From Ramlibacter pinisoli (GTDB lineage Bacteria > Pseudomonadota > Gammaproteobacteria > Burkholderiales > Burkholderiaceae_C), in NCBI RefSeq assembly GCF_009758015.1, contig NZ_WSEL01000003.1:2294001-2358000 (forward strand): a stretch of DNA of 64,000 bases, read 5' to 3'. Under the pieces are notes generated by a model. That model worked only from the letters and a program-made list of their open reading frames with translations, was not told where the DNA came from and did not search any database. Below are positions 1 to 9,818 of this stretch, piece by piece. Every line of letters begins with the position of its first letter. The first letter of the stretch is position 1. The position numbers were made by a program, and so were the translations under genes.

Positions 1-2
1 TC

Positions 3-1618
3 TGGCTGGGGTTCGCCACCGCGCGCGTGTGCATCGGCGTCGCCCTGCTCCTGCTGCTGGTGATCGTGAAGACGCTCGGCAGCCAGCCCGGCGTGTCCGG
101 CTGGCTGCTCGGCATGTGCGCCACCTACCTGCTGGCCGCGCTGGCGGTGCGGCTGCTGGTGCGGCCGCCGCGCCCCGGCCATGCGTTCGACCCGCAGTGG
201 GTCTCCAGCATCGGGGTCGACCTGCTCGTCTTCGCGGCGCTGCAGCTGCTGCAGGTGGGCGGGATCTACTACGCGCCGCTGTTCGCCGTGCCGGTGCTGA
301 TGGCGGCCGTGCTGGGCTCGACCGTGCTGGCCCTGGGCACCGCCGCCGGTGCCGCGCTGCTGCTGCTGGCGGAGGCCTGGGTGCTCACGCTGCAGGTGCC
401 CGGCGACCTGACGCAGCGCTTCCTGCAGGCCGGCCTCACCGGCATCGGCTTCTTCGCCCTCGCCTTCCTGGCGCATCAGCTGGCGCTGCGGCTGGCCCGG
501 GAAGAGGAGGCCGGGCGCGCCAGCCGCCGGGCGGCCACGATGCAGGTGCAGGTGAACCAGCTGGTGATCGACACGCTGACCGATGGCGTGCTGGTGGTCG
601 ACCCCGACGGCCGGGTGCATGCCGCCAACCCGGCCGCGCGCGACCTGCTCTTCGCCCCGCCGGCAGCGCCGCTGCAGCTGGACGCCGAGCCGGCCTGGGA
701 GCCGCTGGTCGAGATGGCGCGCCGCACCTTCGCCGGCGGCGAGGCCCAGATGGCCGACATCGCCATCCAGCGCCCCGGCGAGGCTGCGCGGCAGATGTAT
801 GCGCGCACCTGCCTGACGGCTCCCCAGGAGCCGGGCGGCGACAGCCTGTGCGTGGTGTTCCTGCACGACCTGCGCGAGATGGAGGCGCGGCTGCGCACCG
901 AGAAGCTGGCCGCGATGGGGCGCATGTCGACCGCCGTGGCGCACGAGATCCGCAACCCGCTGGCCGCCATCTCGCAGGCCAACGAACTGCTGGCCGAGGA
1001 CCTGGAGCAGCCGGCGCACCGGCAGCTGAGCGCCATGGTGAAGCAGAACGCCCAGCGCCTGCAGCAGATCGTCGAGGAGATCCTGGACGTCGCCCGGGTC
1101 CAGCACCAGGCCGTCAACCTGTCGACCCCGACCCTGGCCCTGGACGCCGACGTGCGCGGCCACTGCGACGACTGGATCGGCCAGCACCGCAGCGCTGGAC
1201 GGGTGCAGCTGGCGCTGGCCGCGCCCGGCTCGGCGGTCTGGTTCGAGCCGGACCACCTGCGCCGGGTGCTGGTCAACCTGCTGGACAACGCGCTGCGCTA
1301 CGCCTCGCAACGCGAGGACGCAATCCAGGTCGCCACCGAGGGCGGCGAGGCGCCCACGCTGGTGGTCTGGAGCGACGGCCCGGGGCTCGATCCGGCCGTC
1401 GAGTGGCACCTGTTCGAGCCGTTCTTCTCGTCCGAGAGCCGCTCCAGCGGTCTGGGCCTCTACATCTGCCGCCAGCTGTGCGAACGGCACGGGGCCAGCA
1501 TCGGTTACCGGCGCGGCCCCGCGCCCGCCGGCGACCGGCGCAACGGCAACGCGTTTTTCGTGGCTTTCCGCACGGCCCCGCCGGCGACCGCCACTGTCGC
1601 GTTTGCGAGAATGGCGGC

Positions 1619-1622
<4 letters not shown>
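3..1622 (+). CDS. pilS: PilS-type sensor histidine kinase, 5' end truncated by the window edge
   Basis: Membrane sensor kinase that phosphorylates PilR to control sigma-54-dependent type IV pilin transcription. The frame is open from base 3; a GTG at 27 could be read as a start but the first membrane helix is already under way, so the true start is probably upstream. About five to six hydrophobic segments fill the first 150 residues, followed by a PAS-like region (around DGVLVVDPDGRVHAANPAA), a HisKA box with the phospho-acceptor His in VAHEIRNPLAAI, and an HATPase domain with LLDNALRY (N box) and SGLGLYICRQL (G2 box). Its TGA overlaps the GTG of pilR. The pilS-pilR-ampD order is common in betaproteobacteria. 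Confidence 0.9.
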
Positions 1623-3068
<1,446 letters not shown>

Positions 3069-3091
<23 letters not shown>

Positions 3092-3650
3092 CGACGCACT
3101 CTGGTCGGGCGGCTGGTACCGCTTCGCGCGTCGCCTGGACTCGCCCAACTTCGGCCCGCGCCCGGCCGGCGCGCAGGTCGACCTGGTCGTGGTGCATTCG
3201 ATCAGCCTGCCGCCAGGACAGTACGGCGGCGACGAAGTCCAGGCGCTGTTCACCAACACGCTCGACTGGGACGCCCATCCCTACTTCCGGCAGATCGAGG
3301 GCCTGCAGGTCTCGGCCCACTTCTATGTGCGCCGCGGCGGCGAGCTGTGGCAGTTCGTCAGCTGCGACGAGCGGGCCTGGCATGCGGGCGCGTCGCACTG
3401 GCGCGGGCGCGGCAACTGCAACGACGACTCGGTCGGCATCGAACTCGAGGGGCTGGAGGGCGAGCCGTTCGAGCCGGCGCAATACGAGGCGCTGGCGGCG
3501 GTCTGCGCGGCCCTCGCGCAGCGCTATCCGGTGCGCCACGTGGCCGGCCACGAACACATCGCGCCCGGCCGCAAGCAGGACCCCGGCAGCGGCTTCGACT
3601 GGGCCCTGCTGCGCCGCCACCTCGGTTGGGACGCGACCGCGTTTCCGTAA
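3069..3650 (+). CDS. ampD: 1,6-anhydro-N-acetylmuramyl-L-alanine amidase AmpD
   Basis: Cytosolic zinc amidase of cell-wall recycling; it removes the peptide from anhydromuropeptides and so keeps the AmpR inducer low. At 193 residues it has the length of AmpD. The amidase_2 fold shows VVVHSISLPPGQYGG near the N-terminus (first zinc His), the SAHFYVRRGGELWQFV strand, NDDSVGIELEG, and the C-terminal VAGHEHIAPGRKQDPG carrying the second His and Asp ligands. The ATG lies 23 bp inside the end of pilR, so translation is probably coupled. It is last in the pilSR operon; the next 400 bases are regulatory DNA for nrdA. Confidence 0.93.
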
Positions 3651-3679
3651 CCGGGTGCAACGCGTTGCGCCAGCGCGAC

Positions 3680-3725
3680 CACTACATCTAGCGTATTGCC
3701 TCGACATGAGGCACTAGCTATAGTG
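3680..3725 (+). promoter_or_regulatory. Upstream promoter P1 with a pair of NrdR boxes
   Basis: Two NrdR-type boxes lie 32 bp apart: CACTACATCTAGCG at 3680-3693 (one arm mismatch) and CACTAGCTATAGTG at 3712-3725 (perfect arms). A sigma-70 promoter is built into them: TTGCCT at 3696-3701, a 17-bp spacer, and TATAGT at 3719-3724 inside the second box. NrdR pairs are normally about 31 bp apart at RNR genes, so this looks like a true operator, but it sits about 330 bp before nrdA. Expected transcription start is near 3731. Confidence 0.7.
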
Positions 3726-3753
3726 GATTTTCCAGGGAAGAGGTGTCAACGCC

Positions 3754-3846
3754 ATGGATCCACGAGCCGACGAAACACCGTTGCCGCAAGGCCCATACAG
3801 CCGCTGTGGATGGCTTGCACACAAGCTCAACCGTCGCTGCCGCTGA
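3754..3846 (+). CDS. Candidate 30-residue leader peptide or microprotein downstream of NrdR promoter P1
   Basis: Short ORF, ATG to TGA, 30 residues, beginning MDPRADETPLPQ and ending HKLNRRCR: basic at the C-terminus, with one Trp, two Cys and no membrane segment. AAGAGGTG at 3738-3745 matches 7 of 8 bases of the ideal Shine-Dalgarno and ends 8 nt before the ATG, a stronger site than nrdA's own. It begins about 23 nt after the predicted P1 start. I recognise no family. It could be a leader peptide affecting nrdA, a free microprotein of the NrdR regulon, or chance. No coding-bias support is possible at this length. Confidence 0.4.
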   Translation: MDPRADETPLPQGPYSRCGWLAHKLNRRCR

Positions 3847-3950
3847 GCCATGGCCGATCAGGCACGGTTGGTGCTGTCCGGCGTGCCCGCCGGTGCCCAA
3901 ACTACCCACTTGCTGTCCACAGCTTGTGCACCTTCCACCCACTGGTTAAA

Positions 3951-3995
3951 CACTACCTATAGTGCTTGCAAGCACCCGGGGCACTATCTATAGTG
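3951..3995 (+). promoter_or_regulatory. Proximal nrdA promoter P2 with a pair of NrdR boxes
   Basis: CACTACCTATAGTG (3951-3964) and CACTATCTATAGTG (3982-3995) are perfect-armed NrdR boxes 31 bp apart, the classical spacing for cooperative NrdR binding. TTGCAA at 3966-3971, a 17-bp spacer and TATAGT at 3989-3994 form a strong sigma-70 promoter whose -10 element is within the second box. NrdR bound with dATP/ATP would block polymerase. The predicted start is near 4001, about 58 nt before the nrdA ATG. The geometry is the same as in P1, 270 bp upstream. Confidence 0.82.
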
Positions 3996-4058
3996 CTTCA
4001 GCACCCTGAACGGGTACACTCCGCCACCCCGAAAGAGATACACAGCCCGAGGATCTCC

Positions 4059-6989
4059 ATGCAATCTTCCACGAGCATCGCCAGCACCACGACTTCCGCC
4101 CTTTCGCCCTCGGGCGCGGCCGGTGGCACCGTCTCCAGCGCGGCCCCCGCCGCCCTGGCCCACTACCAGATCATCCGGCGCAACGGCGCCGTCGTCCCCT
4201 TCGAGCCGAACAAGATCGCCGTCGCCATGATGAAGGCGTTCCTGGCCGTGCACGGCACCCAGGGCGCGGCCTCCGCCAGCGTGCGCGAGACCGTCGACGG
4301 CCTGACGCAGGCCGTCATCCGCGCGCTGGTGCGCTCGCGCCCGGGCGGCGGCACCTTCCACATCGAGGACGTGCAGGACCAGGTCGAACTGGGCCTGATG
4401 CGTGGCGGCCACCACGACATCGCGCGCGCCTACGTGCTGTACCGCGACCGCCGCGCCCAGGAGCGCGCCAAGCAGAGCCAGCCGGCCGCCCCCGAGGCAC
4501 CGGTGCTGCACGTCACCGACGGCGGCCGCCGCGTCGAACTCGACCTGGGCCACCTGCAGTCGCTGATCGAGCACGCCTGCCGCAACCTGTCGGCCGACGT
4601 CAAGGCCGATCCCATCGTCGCCGAGACGATGCGCAACCTGTACGACGGCGTGCCGATCGACGAGGTCTACAAGGCGTCCATCCTGGCGGCCCGCACGCTG
4701 ATCGAGAAGGACCCCGACTACACCTACGCCACCGCGCGCCTGCTGCTGCACACCATCTTCAAGGAGGTGCTGGGCCGCGACATCACGCCGGCCGAGATGG
4801 CCGGCAGCTACGCCGACTACTTCCCCGGCTTCGTCAAGAAGGGGGTCGAGGCCGAGCTGCTCAACCCCGAGCTGCTGCAGTACGACCTGAAGCGCCTGGG
4901 CGCCGCCCTGAAGGCCGACCGCGACATGCAGTTCGACTACCTGGGCCTGCAGACGCTGTACGACCGCTACTTCCTGCACGTGCGCAAGACCCGCATCGAG
5001 CTGCCGCAGGCCTTCTTCATGCGCGTGGCGATGGGCCTGGCGCTCAACGAGATCGACCGCGAGGCGCGCGCCATCGAGTTCTACGAGGTGCTGTCGAGCT
5101 TCGACTTCATGTCGTCGACCCCGACCCTGTTCAACAGCGGCACCCTGCGCTCGCAGCTGTCGTCCTGCTACCTCACGACCGTGCCCGACGACCTGGACGG
5201 CATCTACGAGTCGATCAAGGAAAACGCCCTGCTGTCCAAGTTCGCCGGCGGCCTGGGCAACGACTGGACCCGCGTGCGCGCCCTGGGCTCGCACATCAAG
5301 GGCACCAACGGCGAGTCGCAGGGCGTCGTGCCGTTCCTGAAGGTCGTGAACGACACCGCCGTGGCGGTCAACCAGGGCGGCAAGCGCAAGGGCGCCGTCT
5401 GCACCTACCTGGAGAGCTGGCACCTCGACATCGAGGAGTTCCTGGAGCTGCGCAAGAACACCGGCGACGACCGCCGGCGCACCCATGACATGAACACGGC
5501 CAACTGGATCCCCGACCTGTTCATGCGCCGCGTCATGGAAAAGGGCGAGTGGACGCTGTTCTCGCCCTCCTCCGTGCCCGACCTGCACGACAAGTTCGGC
5601 GAGGAGTTCGAGCGCGCCTACGTCGCCTACGAGGACAAGGCCCGGCGCGGCGAGATCAAGCCCAGCAAGACGGTGCCGGCCTCCGACATGTGGCGCAAGA
5701 TGCTCTCGATGCTGTTCGAGACCGGCCATCCCTGGATCACGTTCAAGGATGCCTGCAACGTGCGCTCGCCCCAGCAGCACGCCGGCGTCGTGCACTCGTC
5801 CAACCTGTGCACCGAGATCACGCTCAACACCAGCGACACCGAGACCGCCGTCTGCAACCTGGGTTCGGTCAACCTGCTGCAGCACCTGAAGGACGGGCAG
5901 ATCGACCAGGACAAGCTGCAGCACACGATCCGGGTGGCGATGCGCATGCTCGACAACGTGATCGACATCAACTACTACGCGGTCAAGAAGGCGCGCGACT
6001 CCAACCTGCGCCACCGCCCGGTGGGCCTGGGCGTCATGGGCTTCCAGGATGCGCTGTACGAGCTGCGCATTCCCTATGCCTCGGAACAGGCGGTGCAGTT
6101 CGCCGACCGCTCGATGGAGGCGGTCTGCTACCACGCCTACTGGGCCTCGACCGAGCTGGCCCGCGAACGCGGCCGCTACTCCAGCTTCAAGGGCTCGCTG
6201 TGGGACCAGGGCCTGCTGCCGCCCGACACGCTTGACCTGCTGGCCAAGGCCCGCGGCGGCTATGTCGAGGTCGACCGCTCGGCCACCCTCGACTGGGACG
6301 CACTGCGCCGCAAGATCGCGCAGGACGGCATGCGCAACTCCAACTGCGTGGCCATCGCCCCCACCGCCACCATCTCCAACATCATCGGCGTCGACGCTTC
6401 CATCGAGCCGTGCTTCGGCAACCTGTCGGTCAAGTCCAACCTGTCCGGCGAGTTCACCGTCATCAACCACTACCTGGTGCGCGACCTCAAGCGGCTGGGC
6501 CTGTGGGACGACGTGATGGTGATGGACCTCAAGCACTTCGACGGCTCGCTGCGCCCCATCGACCGCGTGCCCCAGGAGGTCAAGGCCCTGTACGCCACCG
6601 CCTTCGAGGTCGAGCCGGTGTGGCTGGTCGAGGCGGCGGCGCGGCGCCAGAAGTGGATCGACCAGGCCCAGTCGCTGAACATCTACATGGCCGGCGCGTC
6701 GGGCAAGAAGCTGGACGACACCTACAAGCTGGCGTGGCTGCGCGGCCTGAAGACGACCTACTACCTGCGCACCATCAGCGCGACGCACGCCGAGAAGTCG
6801 ACCGTGCAATCGGGTCGCCTGAACGCGGTGGCCTCGGGTGCGGGCGGTGCACTGAACGCCGGTGCGGCAGGCGCTCCGTCGGCGCTCGAAGCAGCGGCCG
6901 CTGCAGCGCAGGCACAGATGAATGCGACGCCCGCGACCGACATCAAGTTCTGCGCGATCGACGACCCCACGTGCGAGGCGTGCCAGTAA
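4059..6989 (+). CDS. nrdA: Class Ia ribonucleotide reductase, alpha (large) subunit
   Basis: Reduces ribonucleoside diphosphates to deoxynucleotides for DNA synthesis; works with NrdB. 976 residues from the ATG at 4059, which follows CGAGGA; reading further upstream would enter the promoter. An N-terminal ATP-cone (from about residue 37, YQIIRRNGAVVPFEPNKI) implies dATP inhibition. The barrel shows the redox Cys370 in LSSCYL, the radical site NLCTE (Asn582, Cys584, Glu586) and the partner Cys599. The C-terminal tail ends CEAC, giving Cys972/Cys975 for thioredoxin or glutaredoxin re-reduction, preceded by a roughly 50-residue Ala/Gly-rich flexible linker. Expression should be NrdR-controlled. 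Confidence 0.96.
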   Translation: MQSSTSIASTTTSALSPSGAAGGTVSSAAPAALAHYQIIRRNGAVVPFEPNKIAVAMMKAFLAVHGTQGAASASVRETVDGLTQAVIRALVRSRPGGGTFHIEDVQDQVELGLMRGGHHDIARAYVLYRDRRAQERAKQSQPAAPEAPVLHVTDGGRRVELDLGHLQSLIEHACRNLSADVKADPIVAETMRNLYDGVPIDEVYKASILAARTLIEKDPDYTYATARLLLHTIFKEVLGRDITPAEMAGSYADYFPGFVKKGVEAELLNPELLQYDLKRLGAALKADRDMQFDYLGLQTLYDRYFLHVRKTRIELPQAFFMRVAMGLALNEIDREARAIEFYEVLSSFDFMSSTPTLFNSGTLRSQLSSCYLTTVPDDLDGIYESIKENALLSKFAGGLGNDWTRVRALGSHIKGTNGESQGVVPFLKVVNDTAVAVNQGGKRKGAVCTYLESWHLDIEEFLELRKNTGDDRRRTHDMNTANWIPDLFMRRVMEKGEWTLFSPSSVPDLHDKFGEEFERAYVAYEDKARRGEIKPSKTVPASDMWRKMLSMLFETGHPWITFKDACNVRSPQQHAGVVHSSNLCTEITLNTSDTETAVCNLGSVNLLQHLKDGQIDQDKLQHTIRVAMRMLDNVIDINYYAVKKARDSNLRHRPVGLGVMGFQDALYELRIPYASEQAVQFADRSMEAVCYHAYWASTELARERGRYSSFKGSLWDQGLLPPDTLDLLAKARGGYVEVDRSATLDWDALRRKIAQDGMRNSNCVAIAPTATISNIIGVDASIEPCFGNLSVKSNLSGEFTVINHYLVRDLKRLGLWDDVMVMDLKHFDGSLRPIDRVPQEVKALYATAFEVEPVWLVEAAARRQKWIDQAQSLNIYMAGASGKKLDDTYKLAWLRGLKTTYYLRTISATHAEKSTVQSGRLNAVASGAGGALNAGAAGAPSALEAAAAAAQAQMNATPATDIKFCAIDDPTCEACQ

Positions 6990-7074
6990 CGACGAAGAGA
7001 GATGTGTCGGCGTTCTCCGACAGGACGCCGATGCAAACGAGCAACACAATCGCGCCGTGATGTGAACAGACACT

Positions 7075-7102
7075 TTGCAACACACATCAGGGCTCCGATA
7101 AT
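7075..7102 (+). promoter_or_regulatory. Possible promoter in the nrdA-nrdB gap
   Basis: TTGCAA at 7075-7080, a 16-bp spacer and GATAAT at 7097-7102 lie 18 bp before the nrdB ATG in the 131-bp gap after nrdA. No NrdR box is visible here. It would give nrdB expression independent of the upstream NrdR promoters; co-transcription from P2 is also possible. Confidence 0.4.
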
Positions 7103-7120
7103 TCGAGCACTGGAAAACAC

Positions 7121-8365
7121 ATGCTGACCTGGGACGACGAAGTCAAGCCCACATCGCCAAATTCTGTGAGTAGCGGTTCGCACGTGAACCGCGAGGCGAG
7201 CCTGTCGCCGCTGCCGACCGCAGCACTCCACACCCAATCCGTTTCGCCCGCCGTTGCCCAGCCCGCACTGCGCGTCCTCGACGACGGCGCCACCGTGCCG
7301 GCGCAGCCGGCTCCGGTCGCTGCCGCCAGCGCCGCGGCCAGCAGCCAGCGCCGCGTCAACGCGGCCGACAAGCGCATCATCAACGGCCAGACCGACGTCA
7401 ACCAGCTGGTCCCGTTCAAGTACAAGTGGGCCTGGGAGAAGTACCTGGCCACCTGCGCCAACCACTGGATGCCGCAGGAAGTGAACATGACGCGCGACAT
7501 CGCGTTGTGGAAGGACCCCAACGGCCTGACCGAGGACGAGCGCCGCGTCATCAAGCGCAACCTCGGCTTCTTCGTCACCGCCGACTCGCTGGCCGCCAAC
7601 AACATCGTGCTGGGCACCTACCGGCACATCACCGCCCCCGAATGCCGCCAGTTCCTGCTGCGCCAGGCGTTCGAGGAGGCGATCCACACCCACGCCTACC
7701 AGTACATCGTGGAGTCGCTGGGCCTGGACGAGAGCGAGATCTTCAACGCGTACCACGAGGTGCCGTCGATCCGCGACAAGGACAACTTCCTGATCCCCTT
7801 CATCGAGGCGATCATGGATCCCAACTTCCACACCGGCACGCCGGAAGCCGACCAGACGCTGCTCAAGAGCCTGATCGTCTTCGCCTGTCTGATGGAAGGG
7901 CTCTTCTTCTATGTCGGCTTCACCCAGATCCTGGCGCTGGGCCGGCAGAACAAGATGACCGGTGCTGCCGAGCAGTACCAGTACATCCTGCGGGACGAGT
8001 CGATGCACTGCAACTTCGGCATCGACCTGATCAACCAGCTGAAGCTGGAGAACCCGCACCTGTGGACGGCCGAGTTCAAGGCCGAGATCCGCGGCCTGTT
8101 CCAGAAGGCCGTCGAACTTGAATACCGCTATGCCGAGGACACCATGCCGCGTGGCGTGCTGGGCCTCAACGCCTCCATGTTCAAGGGCTACCTGCGCTAC
8201 ATCGCCAACCGGCGTGCCACGCAGATCGGCCTCGAAGCGCTGTTCCCCAACGAGGAGAACCCGTTTCCCTGGATGAGCGAGATGATTGACCTGAAGAAAG
8301 AGCGCAACTTCTTCGAAACCCGCGTGATCGAGTACCAGTCGGGTGGCGCGCTTTCCTGGGATTGA
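7121..8365 (+). CDS. nrdB: Class Ia ribonucleotide reductase, beta (small, diiron-tyrosyl radical) subunit
   Basis: Generates and stores the tyrosyl radical passed to NrdA. The 414-residue protein has the ferritin-like helices with iron ligands in ADSLAANN (Asp), EEAIHTHAY (Glu186, His189), EGLFFYVGF (Glu) and [10 protein letters not shown] (Glu, His). Tyr193 of HTHAY aligns with the radical Tyr122 of E. coli, so this is a Tyr-radical and not an NrdF-less variant. Compared with E. coli the N-terminus is about 70 residues longer and low in complexity (rich in Ala, Ser, Val and Pro) up to [18 protein letters not shown], where conservation begins. It follows nrdA by 131 bp. Confidence 0.95.
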   Translation: MLTWDDEVKPTSPNSVSSGSHVNREASLSPLPTAALHTQSVSPAVAQPALRVLDDGATVPAQPAPVAAASAAASSQRRVNAADKRIINGQTDVNQLVPFKYKWAWEKYLATCANHWMPQEVNMTRDIALWKDPNGLTEDERRVIKRNLGFFVTADSLAANNIVLGTYRHITAPECRQFLLRQAFEEAIHTHAYQYIVESLGLDESEIFNAYHEVPSIRDKDNFLIPFIEAIMDPNFHTGTPEADQTLLKSLIVFACLMEGLFFYVGFTQILALGRQNKMTGAAEQYQYILRDESMHCNFGIDLINQLKLENPHLWTAEFKAEIRGLFQKAVELEYRYAEDTMPRGVLGLNASMFKGYLRYIANRRATQIGLEALFPNEENPFPWMSEMIDLKKERNFFETRVIEYQSGGALSWD

Positions 8366-8446
8366 AGGCAACTGCAAGGTAGTTCGGGTTTGTAGATTCG
8401 CCCGCATGGACGACCGGCCGCCAAGAGCCGGCGCCGCGCGGGTCAC

Positions 8447-8479
8447 GGTGTTCATGGCGCTGGGCCGAGGCCCAACACC
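8447..8479. repeat. Nested inverted repeat between nrdB and the H1-like gene
   Basis: GGTGTT (8447-8452) pairs with AACACC (8474-8479), and inside it TGGGCC (8461-8466) pairs with GGCCCA (8469-8474). It could fold into an RNA hairpin after nrdB, but no U tract follows, so it is not a standard intrinsic terminator. The rest of the 194-bp gap shows nothing I can name. Confidence 0.4.
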
Positions 8480-8559
8480 ATGGATCGCTTGGTGCCACCA
8501 ACAAGGTGCCGAGTGCTTCTTTCGTTGATGTTGATGTCAACTTGAACAGGAGAATGGAA

Positions 8560-9072
8560 ATGGCAACTGCAAAGAAAGCCGCCGCGAAGAAGGCTCCGGC
8601 GAAGAAATCGGCCGCCAAGAAGGCGCCGGCGAAGAAGGCCACCGCCAAGAAGGCCCCGGCCAAGAAGGCGGCAGCGAAGAAGGCTCCGGCCAAGAAGGTC
8701 GCCGCGAAGAAGGTTGCGGCCAAGAAGGCGCCGGCGAAGAAGGCTGCTGCGAAGAAGGCGCCGGCGAAGAAGGCCGCTGCGAAGAAGGCCCCCGCCAAGA
8801 AGGCCGCTGCGAAGAAGGCGCCGGCGAAGAAGGCCGCTGCGAAAAAGGGCGCTGCGAAAAAGGCTGCCAAGAAGGCGCCTGCGAAAAAAGCTGCGAAAGC
8901 GCCTGCGAAAAAGGCGGCGAAGAAGGCCCCCGCGAAAAAGGCGGCGAAAGCGCCTGCTGCCAAGCCGGCTGCAAAGCCGGCTGCCGCGCCTGCCGCTGCA
9001 CCGGCACCGGCCGCGCAGACGACGCTGAACCCCCAGGCCGCCTGGCCGTTCCCCACGGCTTCCAAGCCCTGA
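8560..9072 (+). CDS. Histone H1-like, lysine/alanine/proline-repeat nucleoid protein
   Basis: Very basic DNA-binding protein of the bacterial histone H1-like (HctB/AlgP-like C-terminal) type, expected to coat or compact the nucleoid. From ATG 8560, placed 7 nt after AGGAG, it has 170 residues, of which the first 125 or so are near-perfect [10 protein letters not shown] units; an in-frame ATG at 8554 is too close to the ribosome site. The tail is Ala/Pro-rich and ends in a short non-repetitive segment, [15 protein letters not shown]. It is monocistronic and followed by an intrinsic terminator. Such proteins are common in Burkholderiales, though repeat number varies widely between strains. Confidence 0.88.
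   Translation: MATAKKAAAKKAPAKKSAAKKAPAKKATAKKAPAKKAAAKKAPAKKVAAKKVAAKKAPAKKAAAKKAPAKKAAAKKAPAKKAAAKKAPAKKAAAKKGAAKKAAKKAPAKKAAKAPAKKAAKKAPAKKAAKAPAAKPAAKPAAAPAAAPAPAAQTTLNPQAAWPFPTASKP
8569..8959 (+). repeat. Coding tandem repeat (AAKKAPAKK units)
   Basis: Degenerate tandem units built from GCGAAGAAGGC and close variants encode the AAKKAPAKK periods of the H1-like protein. The units keep an AAG-AAG pair per 12-15 bases with synonymous drift between copies. Length polymorphism by recombination or slippage is expected, and the region is prone to assembly error. Confidence 0.85.
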
Positions 9073-9122
9073 GGACGTCCCCCGGGAGGCGCCGCGCGCT
9101 TCCCGGGTGCAGCCCGTTACCG

Positions 9123-9147
9123 AGCCAGGCTTGCGCCTGGCTTTTTT
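9123..9147 (+). terminator. Intrinsic terminator after the H1-like gene
   Basis: Perfect 8-bp stem AGCCAGGC / GCCTGGCT around a TTGC loop, directly followed by six T residues (9142-9147). It lies 50 bp after the H1-like stop and ahead of the AlkB-like gene. Confidence 0.9.
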
Positions 9148-9212
9148 GTTGGCGCCGACACCCGCGGTTGCCACGGCCGCCCGCGCCTGCCGCCTTGCCG
9201 CAGACTGTGGCC

Positions 9213-9818
9213 ATGAGCCCCCTCAACCCGCAGCAGCACGACCTGTTCGGCACCGCTGCCGTGCTGCCGGACGGCCTGCGCTACGAGACGGCATTCCTCG
9301 ACGCCGGCGAGGAAGCCGCCCTGCTCGGGCACATCGCCGCGCTGCCGCTCGCGCCCATGCGCTACCGCGGCTACACGGCGCTGCGGCGGACGGTGAGCTA
9401 TGGCGGCAGCTACGACTTCTCGGCCGGGCGGCTGGAACCGGCCGAACCCATCGCACCCTGGCTGATGCCGCTGCGGGACAAGGCCGCCGCCTGGCTGGGC
9501 GTCACACCCAGCGCCTTCACGCAGGCCCTGGTGGCCGAGTACCGACCGGGGACGCCGCTGGGCTGGCACCGCGACGTGCCGGATTTCGAGGACGTGGTCG
9601 GCATCTCGCTGGGCGCGCAAGCGGTGCTGCGCTTCCGTCCCTATCCGCCGCGCGAGCCCAAGCGGGCCGATGTGATCAGGCTGGTGCTGGAGCCACGCTC
9701 GATCTACCTGCTGCGCGGCCCGGCGCGCTGGGCCTGGCAGCACAGCGTGGCACCCACCAGGGCGCTGCGCCACTCGATCACGTTCCTCACCGCGCGTGCG
9801 GCACCGCTCACTTCTTGA
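9213..9818 (+). CDS. AlkB-like 2-oxoglutarate/Fe(II)-dependent dioxygenase
   Basis: Member of the AlkB family, which oxidatively demethylates alkylated nucleic acid bases. It is 201 residues from ATG 9213. The core shows ALVAEYRPGTPLGWHRD with iron ligands His119 and Asp121, and WQHSVAPTRALRHSITF with the distal His177 and an Arg suited to binding the 2-oxoglutarate carboxylate. ALRRTVSYGG and LGAQAVLRFRP match the substrate lid and jelly-roll strands. It resembles the shorter AlkB homologues of Burkholderiales, so the substrate may not be that of E. coli AlkB. Its last 11 bases overlap the convergent FKBP gene. No Ada box was seen. Confidence 0.85.
   Translation: MSPLNPQQHDLFGTAAVLPDGLRYETAFLDAGEEAALLGHIAALPLAPMRYRGYTALRRTVSYGGSYDFSAGRLEPAEPIAPWLMPLRDKAAAWLGVTPSAFTQALVAEYRPGTPLGWHRDVPDFEDVVGISLGAQAVLRFRPYPPREPKRADVIRLVLEPRSIYLLRGPARWAWQHSVAPTRALRHSITFLTARAAPLTS

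Noticed and set aside
29..1618. Long upstream extension of the pilR frame through pilS
   Set aside because: The extension is Arg/Ala/Pro-rich shadow sequence; the receiver domain begins just after the GTG at 1619, which overlaps the pilS stop.
3850..3993. Second short ORF (47 codons) following the 30-codon ORF
   Set aside because: It runs through the proximal NrdR boxes and promoter and has no ribosome site of its own.
3984..7085. A 1033-codon open frame antisense to nrdA
   Set aside because: GC-rich codon usage leaves the opposite strand free of stops. The translation is rich in Val, Arg, His and Gly without domain pattern, while the plus strand is unmistakably NrdA.
8714..9028. Arg-rich frames overlapping the H1-like repeat
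   Set aside because: Out-of-frame readings of the AAG-GCG repeat; no start signal.
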